Below, piece by piece: positions 32,463-40,684 of a stretch of DNA of 49,292 nucleotides. Numbering within the stretch: the first letter of the stretch is position 1; every line of letters begins with the position of its first letter. The position numbers and the translations under genes are program-made. The stretch covers positions 1 to 49,292 of the IMG/VR virus record IMGVR_UViG_3300010883_010427; one strand, given 5' to 3'. A model generated the notes under the pieces. It was given only the letters and a program-made list of their open reading frames with translations. It was not told where the DNA came from and did not search any database. The stretch comes from a virus.

Positions 32463-33145
32463 ATTATAGAGACATAATAGTTTTTGACTTTGAAACAGGA
32501 TCAAGAAATCCTTACAAAACCCAACCAGTTCAAATTGCGGCGGTGGCCATACATGGCCGAAAGCTAACAATACAACCAGAAGGGTATTTTGAAAGCTTGA
32601 TTCGTCCAGAACTAGACGACGAGAGGGCTATTGAGTTGGGGTTAGACCCGATTGAAGACGAAGCCTTGGCTGTGAACGGCAAAACGCGCAAAGAGCTTGC
32701 GAAGGCTCCACAACCAAAAGCCGTGTGGAAGAAGTTTACTAACTTTGTAGATAAATACAACTTTAAGAAAACTAATTTCTATGCGCCTCTGGCTGCTGGT
32801 TACAATATTATTGGTTTTGACTTACCTATTGTTGACCGCATGTGTGAGCAGTACGGCCCGAAACATAAAAAATCGGGAAGACAGGGGTTGTTCAACCCTA
32901 TCTATAAGTTAGATTTGATGCACACCGTGTGGATGTGGATGGAAAATAACGCAGACGTAAACTCCCTAAGCATGGATGCTATGCGAGATTTGCTTTCTAT
33001 GGATAAAGAAAACGCACACGACGCTTTGCAGGACGTTAAGGATACGGCTAATATTCTTATTGCTTTTATGAAACTGCACAGAAGAATTGCACCGAAGGTT
33101 AAATTTGAAAAGGCTTTTGCAGATGGAAACAACTTGCACATCTAA
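32459..33145 (+). CDS. DnaQ-like DEDDh 3'-5' exonuclease
   Basis: A 228-residue exonuclease. Exo I is VFDFETGSRN near residue 10 (Asp-x-Glu). Exo II is YNIIGFDLPIVDRMCE near 115, with the family's Asp. Exo III is AHDALQDVKDT near 182, with the catalytic His and Asp. It would proofread for the split polymerase, matching the epsilon-alpha partnership of bacteria. Its gene lies between the two polymerase pieces and its last 23 bases overlap the second piece. The insert between Exo I and Exo II is longer than in RNase T. Confidence 0.85.
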   Translation: MNYRDIIVFDFETGSRNPYKTQPVQIAAVAIHGRKLTIQPEGYFESLIRPELDDERAIELGLDPIEDEALAVNGKTRKELAKAPQPKAVWKKFTNFVDKYNFKKTNFYAPLAAGYNIIGFDLPIVDRMCEQYGPKHKKSGRQGLFNPIYKLDLMHTVWMWMENNADVNSLSMDAMRDLLSMDKENAHDALQDVKDTANILIAFMKLHRRIAPKVKFEKAFADGNNLHI

Positions 33146-34730
33146 ATCTTTTGATCCAATAAGTTTGGAATTCAATAACGAAAATGTTTGGGACTTAATA
33201 TGCGCAGGAAAAACCAAGGGTATCTTTCAATTAGAAAGTAATCTTGGCAAATCTTGGGCAAAACGTGTTAAGCCTAGAAATATAGAAGAGCTTGCCGCTT
33301 TGGTTTCAATTATCAGGCCGGGAACTCTAAAGGCTATCCAAGATGGAAAATCAATGACCCAAAGGTTTGTTGATCGAAAAAATCTTACAGAAGAAATAAC
33401 ATACCTTCACCCATCTCTTGAGCCAATCCTAAAAGGAACTCAAGGTGTTCTTGTTTACCAAGAGCAGTCCATGAAGATCGCTCAGCAGCTTGCAGGTTTT
33501 AACCTTCAGGAAGCTGACAATCTTCGTAAGGCTATCGGTAAAAAGAAAGCCAATCTTATGGCAGAGGTAAAAAAAGCTTTTCTGGAAGGCGCTATTAAAA
33601 AGAAGGTTGTTAGTAAAGAAGACGCGGAAGAAATCTTTAGCTGGATTGAAAAGTCTAGCAGGTATGCATTTAATAAATCTCACGCTGTCTCATACGCTAT
33701 CTGTGCGTACTGGAGTGCGTACGCAAAGACGTACCACCCTCTTGAATTTTATTGCAACTACTTAATATATTCATCTGGCAAGCCCGACCCGCAACAAGAA
33801 GTAAAAGAGTTGGTAAACGACGCCAAGAATAACGAAATCTATGTAAGCCCTCCTTCAATAAAAGCTATTAACACGCTTACTGATATTATTGATGGTCAAA
33901 TACACTTTGGTCTTCTTAGCGTCAAGTCTGTTGGTATGAAACAAATAGAAAAATTCAAAACTGTTATCTCTAGCGTAGAAACAGAGCTAGAAGAAAAACA
34001 CCTATCTGACTGGTCTTGGTATGAGTTCCTTACATTAGCTTCTCCACGAGTTAATTCAAGAATGCTCATAGCTCTAATATCAGTTGGTTTCTTTTCTCAT
34101 TTACCAGAATCAAGGCAGAAAATGCTTGATGAATTTGACACTTGGAACAGCCTGACAAAAAAAGAACAGGAGTGGGCATTTGTCAATCATTCTAAATACA
34201 AAGATGTTTTAAATTTACTAAAAGCGATGACCCCAACCAAAAAAGAGGGCGGGGCAACCTTCAATGTAAAAAGATCTTCCATGCTGAGGGATTTGGTTTA
34301 CCATCTTGAGACCCCCGCCTATTCATTAAAGGATGATCCAGAATGGGTTATTAGAAGCGAGGAAAACTATTTGGGGGTATCCTTAACTTATTCTAGGATT
34401 GAGGCGTGTGACACGCATTTAGCAAACACCACGATACGAGAATTCATCGAGGGAAAAAGAGGTGATATAAAAATGGCCGTGACAATATCAGAGGTGAAAA
34501 GATACACAACGAAGTCGGGTAAAATGAAGGGTTCAGAAATGGCTTTTCTGTGCGTTGAGGATAAGACTGGCACTTTGGACACTGTTACAATTTTTTCAGA
34601 AAAGTGGAAAGAGTACAAGGGCTTACTTTACGAGAGTAACAACGTAATCATTTGCGGCGGGAGTTCAAAAAGAAAAAGATATCAGGTAGATGATGGATTC
34701 ATCGTTGATCGGATTATAGAATTAGGTTGA
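33123..34730 (+). CDS. dnaE: DNA polymerase III alpha subunit, C-terminal part (fingers, HhH, OB)
   Basis: A protein of about 535 residues from ATG 33123, with AAGG 9 bases upstream. The longer TTG-started extension falls inside the exonuclease gene and adds nothing family-like. It starts in the segment that follows the third catalytic Asp in DnaE. GIFQLESNLGKSWA lies near residue 33, VYQEQSMKIAQQLAGF near 110, SRYAFNKSHAVSYAI near 177 and an OB-type domain near 450-535 (AVTISEVKRYTTKSG, LDTVTIFSEKW). With the first part (637 residues) the total is about the size of bacterial alpha. No intein halves are seen. Confidence 0.9.
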   Translation: METTCTSKSFDPISLEFNNENVWDLICAGKTKGIFQLESNLGKSWAKRVKPRNIEELAALVSIIRPGTLKAIQDGKSMTQRFVDRKNLTEEITYLHPSLEPILKGTQGVLVYQEQSMKIAQQLAGFNLQEADNLRKAIGKKKANLMAEVKKAFLEGAIKKKVVSKEDAEEIFSWIEKSSRYAFNKSHAVSYAICAYWSAYAKTYHPLEFYCNYLIYSSGKPDPQQEVKELVNDAKNNEIYVSPPSIKAINTLTDIIDGQIHFGLLSVKSVGMKQIEKFKTVISSVETELEEKHLSDWSWYEFLTLASPRVNSRMLIALISVGFFSHLPESRQKMLDEFDTWNSLTKKEQEWAFVNHSKYKDVLNLLKAMTPTKKEGGATFNVKRSSMLRDLVYHLETPAYSLKDDPEWVIRSEENYLGVSLTYSRIEACDTHLANTTIREFIEGKRGDIKMAVTISEVKRYTTKSGKMKGSEMAFLCVEDKTGTLDTVTIFSEKWKEYKGLLYESNNVIICGGSSKRKRYQVDDGFIVDRIIELG

Positions 34731-34755
34731 CATTACCCTAACAAATCTGTATTAT
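34727..34755 (+). promoter_or_regulatory. Sigma70 promoter upstream of ssb
   Basis: TTGACA (34727-34732), a 17-base spacer and TATTAT (34750-34755) give a near-consensus host-type promoter in the 67-base gap after the polymerase gene. It differs from the -10-only motifs at 7023 and 17283. The TTG is inside the final codons of the polymerase gene. It should give a host-sigma-driven transcript covering ssb, the second sigma-like factor and the long sugar gene run. Confidence 0.75.
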
Positions 34756-34797
34756 TACTTAGAGTAGTGTTTGTCACCATCGTATTGAGGAAAAGCA

Positions 34798-35148
34798 ATG
34801 AATTCAATTACCAACTACTGTCGTTTTATTGGTAGGTTAGCAGAAAATCCTAAAATAGCAAATCTTGAAAATACTCAACTTTGCACTTTTACCCTTTCTG
34901 TTACTGAATACAGGAAGGAAAGGGATGGAACTAAGAAAAAGAGTGTCAATTTTTTTGAATTTGAGGCTTGGGATTCTGGTGGCGCAGCTATAGAAAAACA
35001 CTGTGAAAAAGGAGACACTATTGATCTAGTCGCCTCCGCTAGAAATAACTCTTGGTTAGATAAAGATGGTAATAAAAAACTCTCCACAAAATTCAGAGTC
35101 AAAGAGTTCAAGCTCTTTAACTCCACAGAACAAAAGCAAGAAGCTTAA
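34798..35148 (+). CDS. ssb: Single-stranded DNA-binding protein
   Basis: A 116-residue OB-fold SSB. NYCRFIGRLAENPKIA opens the fold like NKVILIGRLG in bacterial SSB, with LCTFTLSVTEYRKER as the second strand pair and VNFFEFEAWDSGGAAIEKHC as the WG/AEF-type segment. KGDTIDLVASARNNSW matches the KGS strand. The acidic tail of bacterial SSB is missing; it ends EQKQEA. GAGGA is six bases before the ATG. It protects ssDNA during replication. The second sigma-like gene begins within its 3-prime end. Confidence 0.88.
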   Translation: MNSITNYCRFIGRLAENPKIANLENTQLCTFTLSVTEYRKERDGTKKKSVNFFEFEAWDSGGAAIEKHCEKGDTIDLVASARNNSWLDKDGNKKLSTKFRVKEFKLFNSTEQKQEA

Positions 35149-35644
35149 TCTTAACGTAGGTCAAACCCAGCAAGAGCTTGAAGAAAAGCTAGTCCAAGAT
35201 CACTATGGATTGGTTATTACTCAAGCTCTTTCTTTTTTGGGGGATTCTCATTTTGACGATTATGTACAGAATGGTCTTATAGGTCTTTTAAAAGCCGTGA
35301 GAAATCACGACCCTAAAAAATCAAAGTTTAGCACTTTTGCAACAGTGTGTATTAGAAATGAGATCATAAACCTAAAAAGAAAGCTAACTAAGAAAAGCGC
35401 AAGACACGTTGTGTTTAATAGTGCTTTTGTGGATGAAATTGTCAAGACTAACGGGTATAATAAAGAGTCCAATATAAAAGAGTTTTTGCCTGATTCACTT
35501 TCTGAAGAAGAGAAGTTTATAATAAAGCTAAAGTTGCAGAACTATACGAATAAAGAGATATCTGATTTTATTTCTTGCAGCAGGGATGCTTTATTAAATA
35601 AGATAAGAAATATCATTAGCATTATAAAAGAACACAACGAATGA
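35066..35644 (+). CDS. Sigma-70-like RNA polymerase sigma factor, second copy
   Basis: A 192-residue sigma-like protein. Region 2 is DDYVQNGLIGLLKAVRNHDP, then FSTFATVCIRNEI. Region 4 is LSEEEKFIIKLKLQNYTNKE, then ISDFISCSRDALLNKIRN. The only canonical start, ATG 35066, lies within ssb and produces an 83-base overlap. The first 35 residues are polar and probably disordered. It differs from the factor at 5907, so this phage may carry two promoter-specificity factors for separate stages. No anti-sigma gene was recognised. Confidence 0.72.
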   Translation: MVIKNSPQNSESKSSSSLTPQNKSKKLNLNVGQTQQELEEKLVQDHYGLVITQALSFLGDSHFDDYVQNGLIGLLKAVRNHDPKKSKFSTFATVCIRNEIINLKRKLTKKSARHVVFNSAFVDEIVKTNGYNKESNIKEFLPDSLSEEEKFIIKLKLQNYTNKEISDFISCSRDALLNKIRNIISIIKEHNE

Positions 35645-37272
35645 GAAAAAAGAGAATTCTATTTTGTGGTGAAGCTACCTACCTAAATACAGGTTATGCT
35701 ACTTACGGTAGAGAGGTTCTCAAGAGGCTGCACGCCACCGGTAAGTATGAACTGGGAGAGTTTGCTAGCTATGGAACTAATGAAGACTCAAGGGCTAATG
35801 GGATACCTTGGACGTTTTATCCGAATATGCCAAATGGCAAAGAAGATAAGGAAGAGTACGACTCAATTCCAACTAATCAATTTGGAGAGTGGAAATTTGA
35901 ATCTGTGCTTCTTGATTTCTTGCCAGATATAGTATTCGACATTCGTGATTTTTGGATGTTTGATTATCAAAACCGTTCTCCTTACAGACAGTACTTTCAT
36001 TGGGCGATTATGCCCACTGTTGACGCATCCCCTCAAAACGAACAATGGATAGAAACGTTCGCAAGTGCTGATGGAGTATTCAATTATTCTGACTGGGGCC
36101 ACGAAGTTCTTAAAAGTCAGTCGAATAACACTATCAAATGCTTAGGAGCCGCCCCACCCTCTGCGGATGCGATGTATAAGCCAGTTGAAGACAAAGAAGC
36201 TCATAAAGAGGCAATGGGCTTTGACAAGAATGTTAAATTTGTAGGTACTGTTATGCGAAATCAAAAACGCAAACTGTTTCCTGATTTATTTGAAACCTTT
36301 AGAAAATTCTTGGACACATCTCAAAGAAAAGACGTGCTTCTCTATTGTCACACAAGCTATCCAGATTTGGGTTGGGACATACCAAAGCTTCTGCTGAAGA
36401 ATAATCTTTCAAGCAAGGTTGTTTTTACTTATGTTTGCTCCGTATGTCAGCATACATTTCCCGCCTTTTTTTCTGACGCTAGGAGAAAATGTCAAAATTG
36501 CAATAGCTTTGCAGCCGGACTGTCTAGCGTGCAAAAAGGGGCGTCTTGTGAATATCTCGCTAGCGTAATGAACTTGTTTGATTTGTATATACAGTACGCA
36601 AGTAGTGAAGGGTTTGGTCTTCCACAAGTAGAAGCTGCCGCCTGTGGGGTTCCTGTTATGAGCGTTGATTATTCTGCCATGAGTAGCGTGGTTAGAAAAC
36701 TGGGGGGCTTTCCTGTTAAGGTTAAGGCTCTTTATAGCGAAGTAGAAACTGGCTGTGACAGAGCTGTTCCTGATAATGACCACGCAGCAAAAACAATACA
36801 AAAGTTTTTCGACATGGACAACACCGAGAGAGAAACGTTAGCAAAGAACTCCAATCTTAATTTTAAAAAATACTACCAGTGGGACAAAACAGCAAAAAAA
36901 TGGGAAGATCATTTTGACTCTGTTGAAATTAAACCAATCACAGAAACTTGGCAATCACCGCCGAGGATTCACCAGCCACTTACAAAAGTCCCATCCGATC
37001 TTTCCACGTCTGAATACGCTAGATGGTTAATAGTAAACGTCCTAGGAGAGCCAGAAAGACTGAATACCTTTTTTGAGTCTAGACTGATAAGAGATTTGAA
37101 TTATGGGATGTATATAAACGGAACAGGAGATTTGTATCTAAACGAAGATTCTTACAAGTTTATTAAGCCTGCGTTTGAAAAGTTTGAAAAAGAAGAAGCT
37201 TACAACATGATGGTAGGTTTGTGTCTTAGAAGAAATAAATGGGAACTAGCTAGGAGTCAGTCTATCCAATGA
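35641..37272 (+). CDS. GT4-type glycosyltransferase with embedded zinc ribbon
   Basis: A 543-residue GT-B transferase. The N-terminal domain has NTGYATYGREVLKRL as the acceptor loop. The C-terminal domain has VKFVGTVMRNQKRKLFPDLF and the E-x7-E motif SSEGFGLPQVEAAACGVPVM. Between them, near residues 265-287, there are two Cys pairs (YVCSVCQHTF, RRKCQNCNSF) forming a CxxC-x13-CxxC zinc ribbon inserted into the donor domain. A C-terminal 100-residue extension is unrecognised. The insert is unusual for GT4 and may bind a protein or nucleic acid partner. It overlaps the sigma gene by 4 bases. Confidence 0.82.
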   Translation: MRKKRILFCGEATYLNTGYATYGREVLKRLHATGKYELGEFASYGTNEDSRANGIPWTFYPNMPNGKEDKEEYDSIPTNQFGEWKFESVLLDFLPDIVFDIRDFWMFDYQNRSPYRQYFHWAIMPTVDASPQNEQWIETFASADGVFNYSDWGHEVLKSQSNNTIKCLGAAPPSADAMYKPVEDKEAHKEAMGFDKNVKFVGTVMRNQKRKLFPDLFETFRKFLDTSQRKDVLLYCHTSYPDLGWDIPKLLLKNNLSSKVVFTYVCSVCQHTFPAFFSDARRKCQNCNSFAAGLSSVQKGASCEYLASVMNLFDLYIQYASSEGFGLPQVEAAACGVPVMSVDYSAMSSVVRKLGGFPVKVKALYSEVETGCDRAVPDNDHAAKTIQKFFDMDNTERETLAKNSNLNFKKYYQWDKTAKKWEDHFDSVEIKPITETWQSPPRIHQPLTKVPSDLSTSEYARWLIVNVLGEPERLNTFFESRLIRDLNYGMYINGTGDLYLNEDSYKFIKPAFEKFEKEEAYNMMVGLCLRRNKWELARSQSIQ

Positions 37273-38378
37273 AGGTTTTATACATAGGGTGCTACAGAGA
37301 CGGAACTGGTTGGGCGCAAGCCGCTATAGATTATATTTTGTCTATTGATAGCGCTGGAATCCAAATTGTTCCTAGACCGATAAAACTAAACGGATCAATA
37401 GAGGGCGTTCCAAAAAGAATTGAGCAATTAGAAAGACAAGACGTCAGCGGTTGTGACATTTGCATACAGCATGTCCTTCCGCATTTAATGGATTATAACC
37501 CAAGGTTCAAGAAAAATATAGCGATCTACGCTACGGAAACTAGCAATTTTGTTGATTCTGGATGGTCAAGGCGAATCAATTTTTTAGACGAAGCGTGGGT
37601 GATTAACAATCAAATGGTTAAGTCTTCAAAAGAGAGTGGTGTAAACATACCAATACACGTTGTTCCACACGCAACGAACATGCAGAAGTTTCAGATGGGT
37701 TATGAAAAAATAGACTTTTTAAGCGACGATGATTTTAAGTTTTATTTCATCGGAGACTTGAACAAAAGAAAAAATCTTGTAGCGTTCTTAAAAGCTTTTC
37801 ATTCTGAGTTTGATAAATCTGAACCAGTATCAATAGTTATAAAGTCTAGTCAATACGGACTAGACTCAGAGGCTTGTGCTTTAAAAATTAGGGATATTTG
37901 CAATAAAGTCAAACTCAAACTCAAAAAGTATCGAAATCTAAAGGATTACAAGGAAGATTTAATTATCACAGACAGGCTTAGCGAAATGGACTTAATGCGG
38001 CTTCACCATAGCTGCGATTGTTTTGTTATGCCTAGCTATGGCGAAGCTTGGTGTATACCAGCCTTTGACGCTATGGGGTTTGGAAAAACTCCTATATGTA
38101 CAAATGTTGGAGGTATGGCTGATTTTATTGGCGATGCTGGTTGGTTAATAGAGGGTAATCAGGAACCTGTCTATGGAATGAATGAAACCTTTCAGGATAT
38201 ATTCACCTCAAACGAAAACTGGTGTTCAATTGACATTAATGAAATGAAGAAAGTTATGAGACATGTTTATGAAAGCCGAGACAAGTTGACCAAAATGAAA
38301 GAGAACGGCATTAAGCAAGTTAATAATTATTCTCATCAAAAAGTAGGAGCTATTATAAAGGGGTTGCTAAATGGTTAG
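37269..38378 (+). CDS. GT4-type glycosyltransferase
   Basis: A 369-residue GT-B enzyme. The N-terminal YRDGTGWAQAAIDYILS is an acceptor-domain loop. HVVPHATNMQKFQ leads into the C-terminal domain with FKFYFIGDLNKRKNLVAFLKAF. The donor site reads GEAWCIPAFDAMGFGKTPIC, where E-x7-D replaces the usual second Glu. It overlaps its neighbours on both sides by a few bases. Donor specificity is unknown; the altered E-x7-E could lower or change activity. Confidence 0.82.
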   Translation: MKVLYIGCYRDGTGWAQAAIDYILSIDSAGIQIVPRPIKLNGSIEGVPKRIEQLERQDVSGCDICIQHVLPHLMDYNPRFKKNIAIYATETSNFVDSGWSRRINFLDEAWVINNQMVKSSKESGVNIPIHVVPHATNMQKFQMGYEKIDFLSDDDFKFYFIGDLNKRKNLVAFLKAFHSEFDKSEPVSIVIKSSQYGLDSEACALKIRDICNKVKLKLKKYRNLKDYKEDLIITDRLSEMDLMRLHHSCDCFVMPSYGEAWCIPAFDAMGFGKTPICTNVGGMADFIGDAGWLIEGNQEPVYGMNETFQDIFTSNENWCSIDINEMKKVMRHVYESRDKLTKMKENGIKQVNNYSHQKVGAIIKGLLNG

Positions 38379-39387
38379 TCCGGTATCTTCAATAACAAGA
38401 GCGGCCACAAGAAGAATAAACGAGCCATTAAATGTTCTAACCTTTCCTACTCACGAAAGATATGAAAGCATGATGGCTAAATGTGGGCATAATTTTTATG
38501 CTTACAGGGCAGAAGGAATAAAAGACTGGAATACTAACTATGCTCCAGTTCCAGAAAACTATTTCTTGCTAGACCCAGAGCTTGGGGAAAATCAAATACC
38601 CGACCATGTTGACTTTGATGTCATTCTATCTCAAAATAAATTTGGCCAATATCAAATAGCAAAGAAGATGGCTGGACTTCTTCACCTCCCCATGATTAGT
38701 TTGGAACACACTCTACCAGTGCCTAACTGGGGGTCAGACATTCTAGAGCCTATTAGAAATATGAGGGGTCATTTAAACCTTTTTATATCAAGACACAGCA
38801 TTGAAGCTTGGGGTTGGGAAGAAGGTAAAGACACTCTTGTTATAACACATGGGGTTGATACAGAATTATTCAAGCCAGACAAATCTATAGAAAGAGAAGA
38901 TCACGCACTCTCTGTCGTCAATGATTGGATTAATAGAGATTGGTGTTGTGGTTTTAATATTTGGCAAAACGTAATAAAGGACTTACCCCATAGGGTGCTG
39001 GGAGACACACCCGGATTGTCAGAGCCAGCATCATCCACTCAAGATCTTGTTTCTGCCTATCAGTCCAGCAGAATATTTCTTAATACATCAACTATCTCGC
39101 CAATCCCCACAGTCTTGCTTGAAGCGATGTCTTGTGGGTGTGCTGTAGTTTCTACCGAAACTTGCATGATACCAGAAGTAATAGAGCATGGCGTAAATGG
39201 TTTTATGAGTAATGATGAAAATGAGTTAAAACAATATGTTGTTGATTTATTAAACGACGAAGATTTAGCTAAGCAAATGGGTGAGGCAGCAAGAGAAACT
39301 ATTGTAAAGCGTTTTTCTGTGGATAAGTTTGCTTCAAAATGGGACTTTATATTACACTCAGCTTCTAAAAAGGTGTTTCTAGGATGA
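38371..39387 (+). CDS. GT4-like glycosyltransferase
   Basis: A 338-residue GT-B protein with a shorter C-terminal domain. ITHGVDTELFKPD is the interdomain linker. SPIPTVLLEAMSCGCAVVST is the donor site, keeping the second Glu while the first position of the E-x7-E is Ser. MIPEVIEHGVNGFM and FSVDKFASKWD are family-typical. The N-terminal domain is partly atypical (HERYESMMAKCGHNF). Probably active, but residue changes mean the donor may differ. It overlaps the preceding gene by 8 bases and the next by 4. Confidence 0.78.
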   Translation: MVSPVSSITRAATRRINEPLNVLTFPTHERYESMMAKCGHNFYAYRAEGIKDWNTNYAPVPENYFLLDPELGENQIPDHVDFDVILSQNKFGQYQIAKKMAGLLHLPMISLEHTLPVPNWGSDILEPIRNMRGHLNLFISRHSIEAWGWEEGKDTLVITHGVDTELFKPDKSIEREDHALSVVNDWINRDWCCGFNIWQNVIKDLPHRVLGDTPGLSEPASSTQDLVSAYQSSRIFLNTSTISPIPTVLLEAMSCGCAVVSTETCMIPEVIEHGVNGFMSNDENELKQYVVDLLNDEDLAKQMGEAARETIVKRFSVDKFASKWDFILHSASKKVFLG

Positions 39388-39848
39388 AAGTAAGAATCAG
39401 TGTTGGTGAGTCAGAAAAATTAAGTGGCTATTTTAATATAGACCCTATTACAAAATTCGACGACGTGGGCGTTGACATTAGAGACATAAGCGAATATGTA
39501 GACGACGCCTCCTGTGAAAGTTTTGTGATTGATCATGTTTTGGGCTTCCTTGAAAAAGAAGAAGCAAAAAAGGTATTTAGACAATACATGAAAAAAATCA
39601 GACATGAGGGTACTATAACAGTATCCGAAATAGATGCTTATGAGATTGCAAGATCGTTTTATAAAAAAGATGTGGATATAGACTTTTTTAACAAAGCAAT
39701 TCATGGGAATTTTGAAAAGCCTTGGGATGTTAAACTAAGTAGCTTTACTATAGATGAACTAATTGATATTTTAAGAGAAGATAATTTTCAAATAACTAAA
39801 AAAAGGCTCAATGGAGCTAGGTTTACCGTGGAGGCAATAAGACCGTGA
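39384..39848 (+). CDS. Degenerate methyltransferase-like protein
   Basis: A 154-residue protein. LSGYFNIDPITKF, VGVDIRDISEYVDDAS, and IDHVLGFLEKEEAKKVFRQY follow the order of small SAM-dependent methyltransferases of glycan clusters (G-Y/W-x-N-I-D, Asp, HvLEHf, WyRvL). The glycine-rich motif I that binds SAM is missing at the N-terminus, and the usual HxLEH reads HVLGF. It may be an inactive or repurposed subunit. It starts with ATGA overlapping the GT4 stop. I am moderately sure of the family relation. Confidence 0.55.
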   Translation: MKVRISVGESEKLSGYFNIDPITKFDDVGVDIRDISEYVDDASCESFVIDHVLGFLEKEEAKKVFRQYMKKIRHEGTITVSEIDAYEIARSFYKKDVDIDFFNKAIHGNFEKPWDVKLSSFTIDELIDILREDNFQITKKRLNGARFTVEAIRP

Positions 39849-40684
39849 CAGATTCAGAAATTAACAACATAACAGACTTCTCTCCCGTTGAAGAGCAGGG
39901 GGCGCAGGTTTTAACTACAAATTGTCAAAAATGTGTTTTTGCCACGTATGAAGAAAAAACGCAAGTTGGTTGTGCCGCAGGGAGACTTGATGCCTACAGA
40001 AGCAAGAATATAAATATCATCGAGGCAGAAGACTTAGAAGAAAATGAATTTTATGTTATCGAAGCTTGGTGTGCTGGATACAGAGAGGAAGAGTGGTCAG
40101 TTATACACGAAGGTAAAGATTTGCTAAACGTGCTAAAAGAAGAGACAAAACCTCGCGTGGGATTCTTTGTGCTTGTAAACGAGGATTCCAACGATGGTTT
40201 AGAAAAAACTATCGACAGTATTGTTCAAGAGGGCGGTGATTATATTATCATTGTTAGAAATTTGCCATCAGAATATCTGAAATATGCAGACCTAATTGAA
40301 AAATCACAAGAAATAATGAAAAAACACGACGAAGAAATAGGCTTCAGGGTTATGCAGGTTCTTGACCCGCATGACGATCTTCATGCAATTGATGAAGCTT
40401 TTGCAAATTCTCAAAGTGGATACTATAGCGTAATCGAATGTGGTAAAACAGTTAAGTCTGGGATAATTGGGATACTCAACAAAAACATAAACGAAAAACT
40501 AGAGAAAATCGGGTATGTTAAAGGTTACGACGGCGTTAATGGTCTCACTGCCCTAAGCATGATTCATAAATACATGGCGGGAAATGTAAACGAGTCACTA
40601 GAAGAAAAAATAAAAAATGCAGAAAAACTAGACGGCACTACAACTGTAGTAAGGACATGGGAGCAATTAAATGACCCTGCCTAG
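39845..40684 (+). CDS. Cys-cluster protein with possible GT-A-like domain
   Basis: A 279-residue protein starting at GTG 39845 (GTGA overlap with the previous stop). The N-terminal 90 residues have cysteines in TNCQKCVFA, VGCAAGRLD and AWCAGYREEEW, a possible zinc or Fe-S site (CxxC, C, C). The rest (VGFFVLVNEDSNDGLEKTID onward, then YSVIECGKTVKSG) looks like a degenerate GT-A or nucleotide-sugar fold without a clear DxD. It overlaps the GT2 gene by 14 bases. Function is unknown. Confidence 0.5.
   Translation: MTDSEINNITDFSPVEEQGAQVLTTNCQKCVFATYEEKTQVGCAAGRLDAYRSKNINIIEAEDLEENEFYVIEAWCAGYREEEWSVIHEGKDLLNVLKEETKPRVGFFVLVNEDSNDGLEKTIDSIVQEGGDYIIIVRNLPSEYLKYADLIEKSQEIMKKHDEEIGFRVMQVLDPHDDLHAIDEAFANSQSGYYSVIECGKTVKSGIIGILNKNINEKLEKIGYVKGYDGVNGLTALSMIHKYMAGNVNESLEEKIKNAEKLDGTTTVVRTWEQLNDPA

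Noticed and set aside
30335-34730. Split intein in the polymerase
   Set aside because: Neither half carries an intein N- or C-domain, the break is away from the known DnaE split site, and both halves end or begin in ordinary polymerase sequence.
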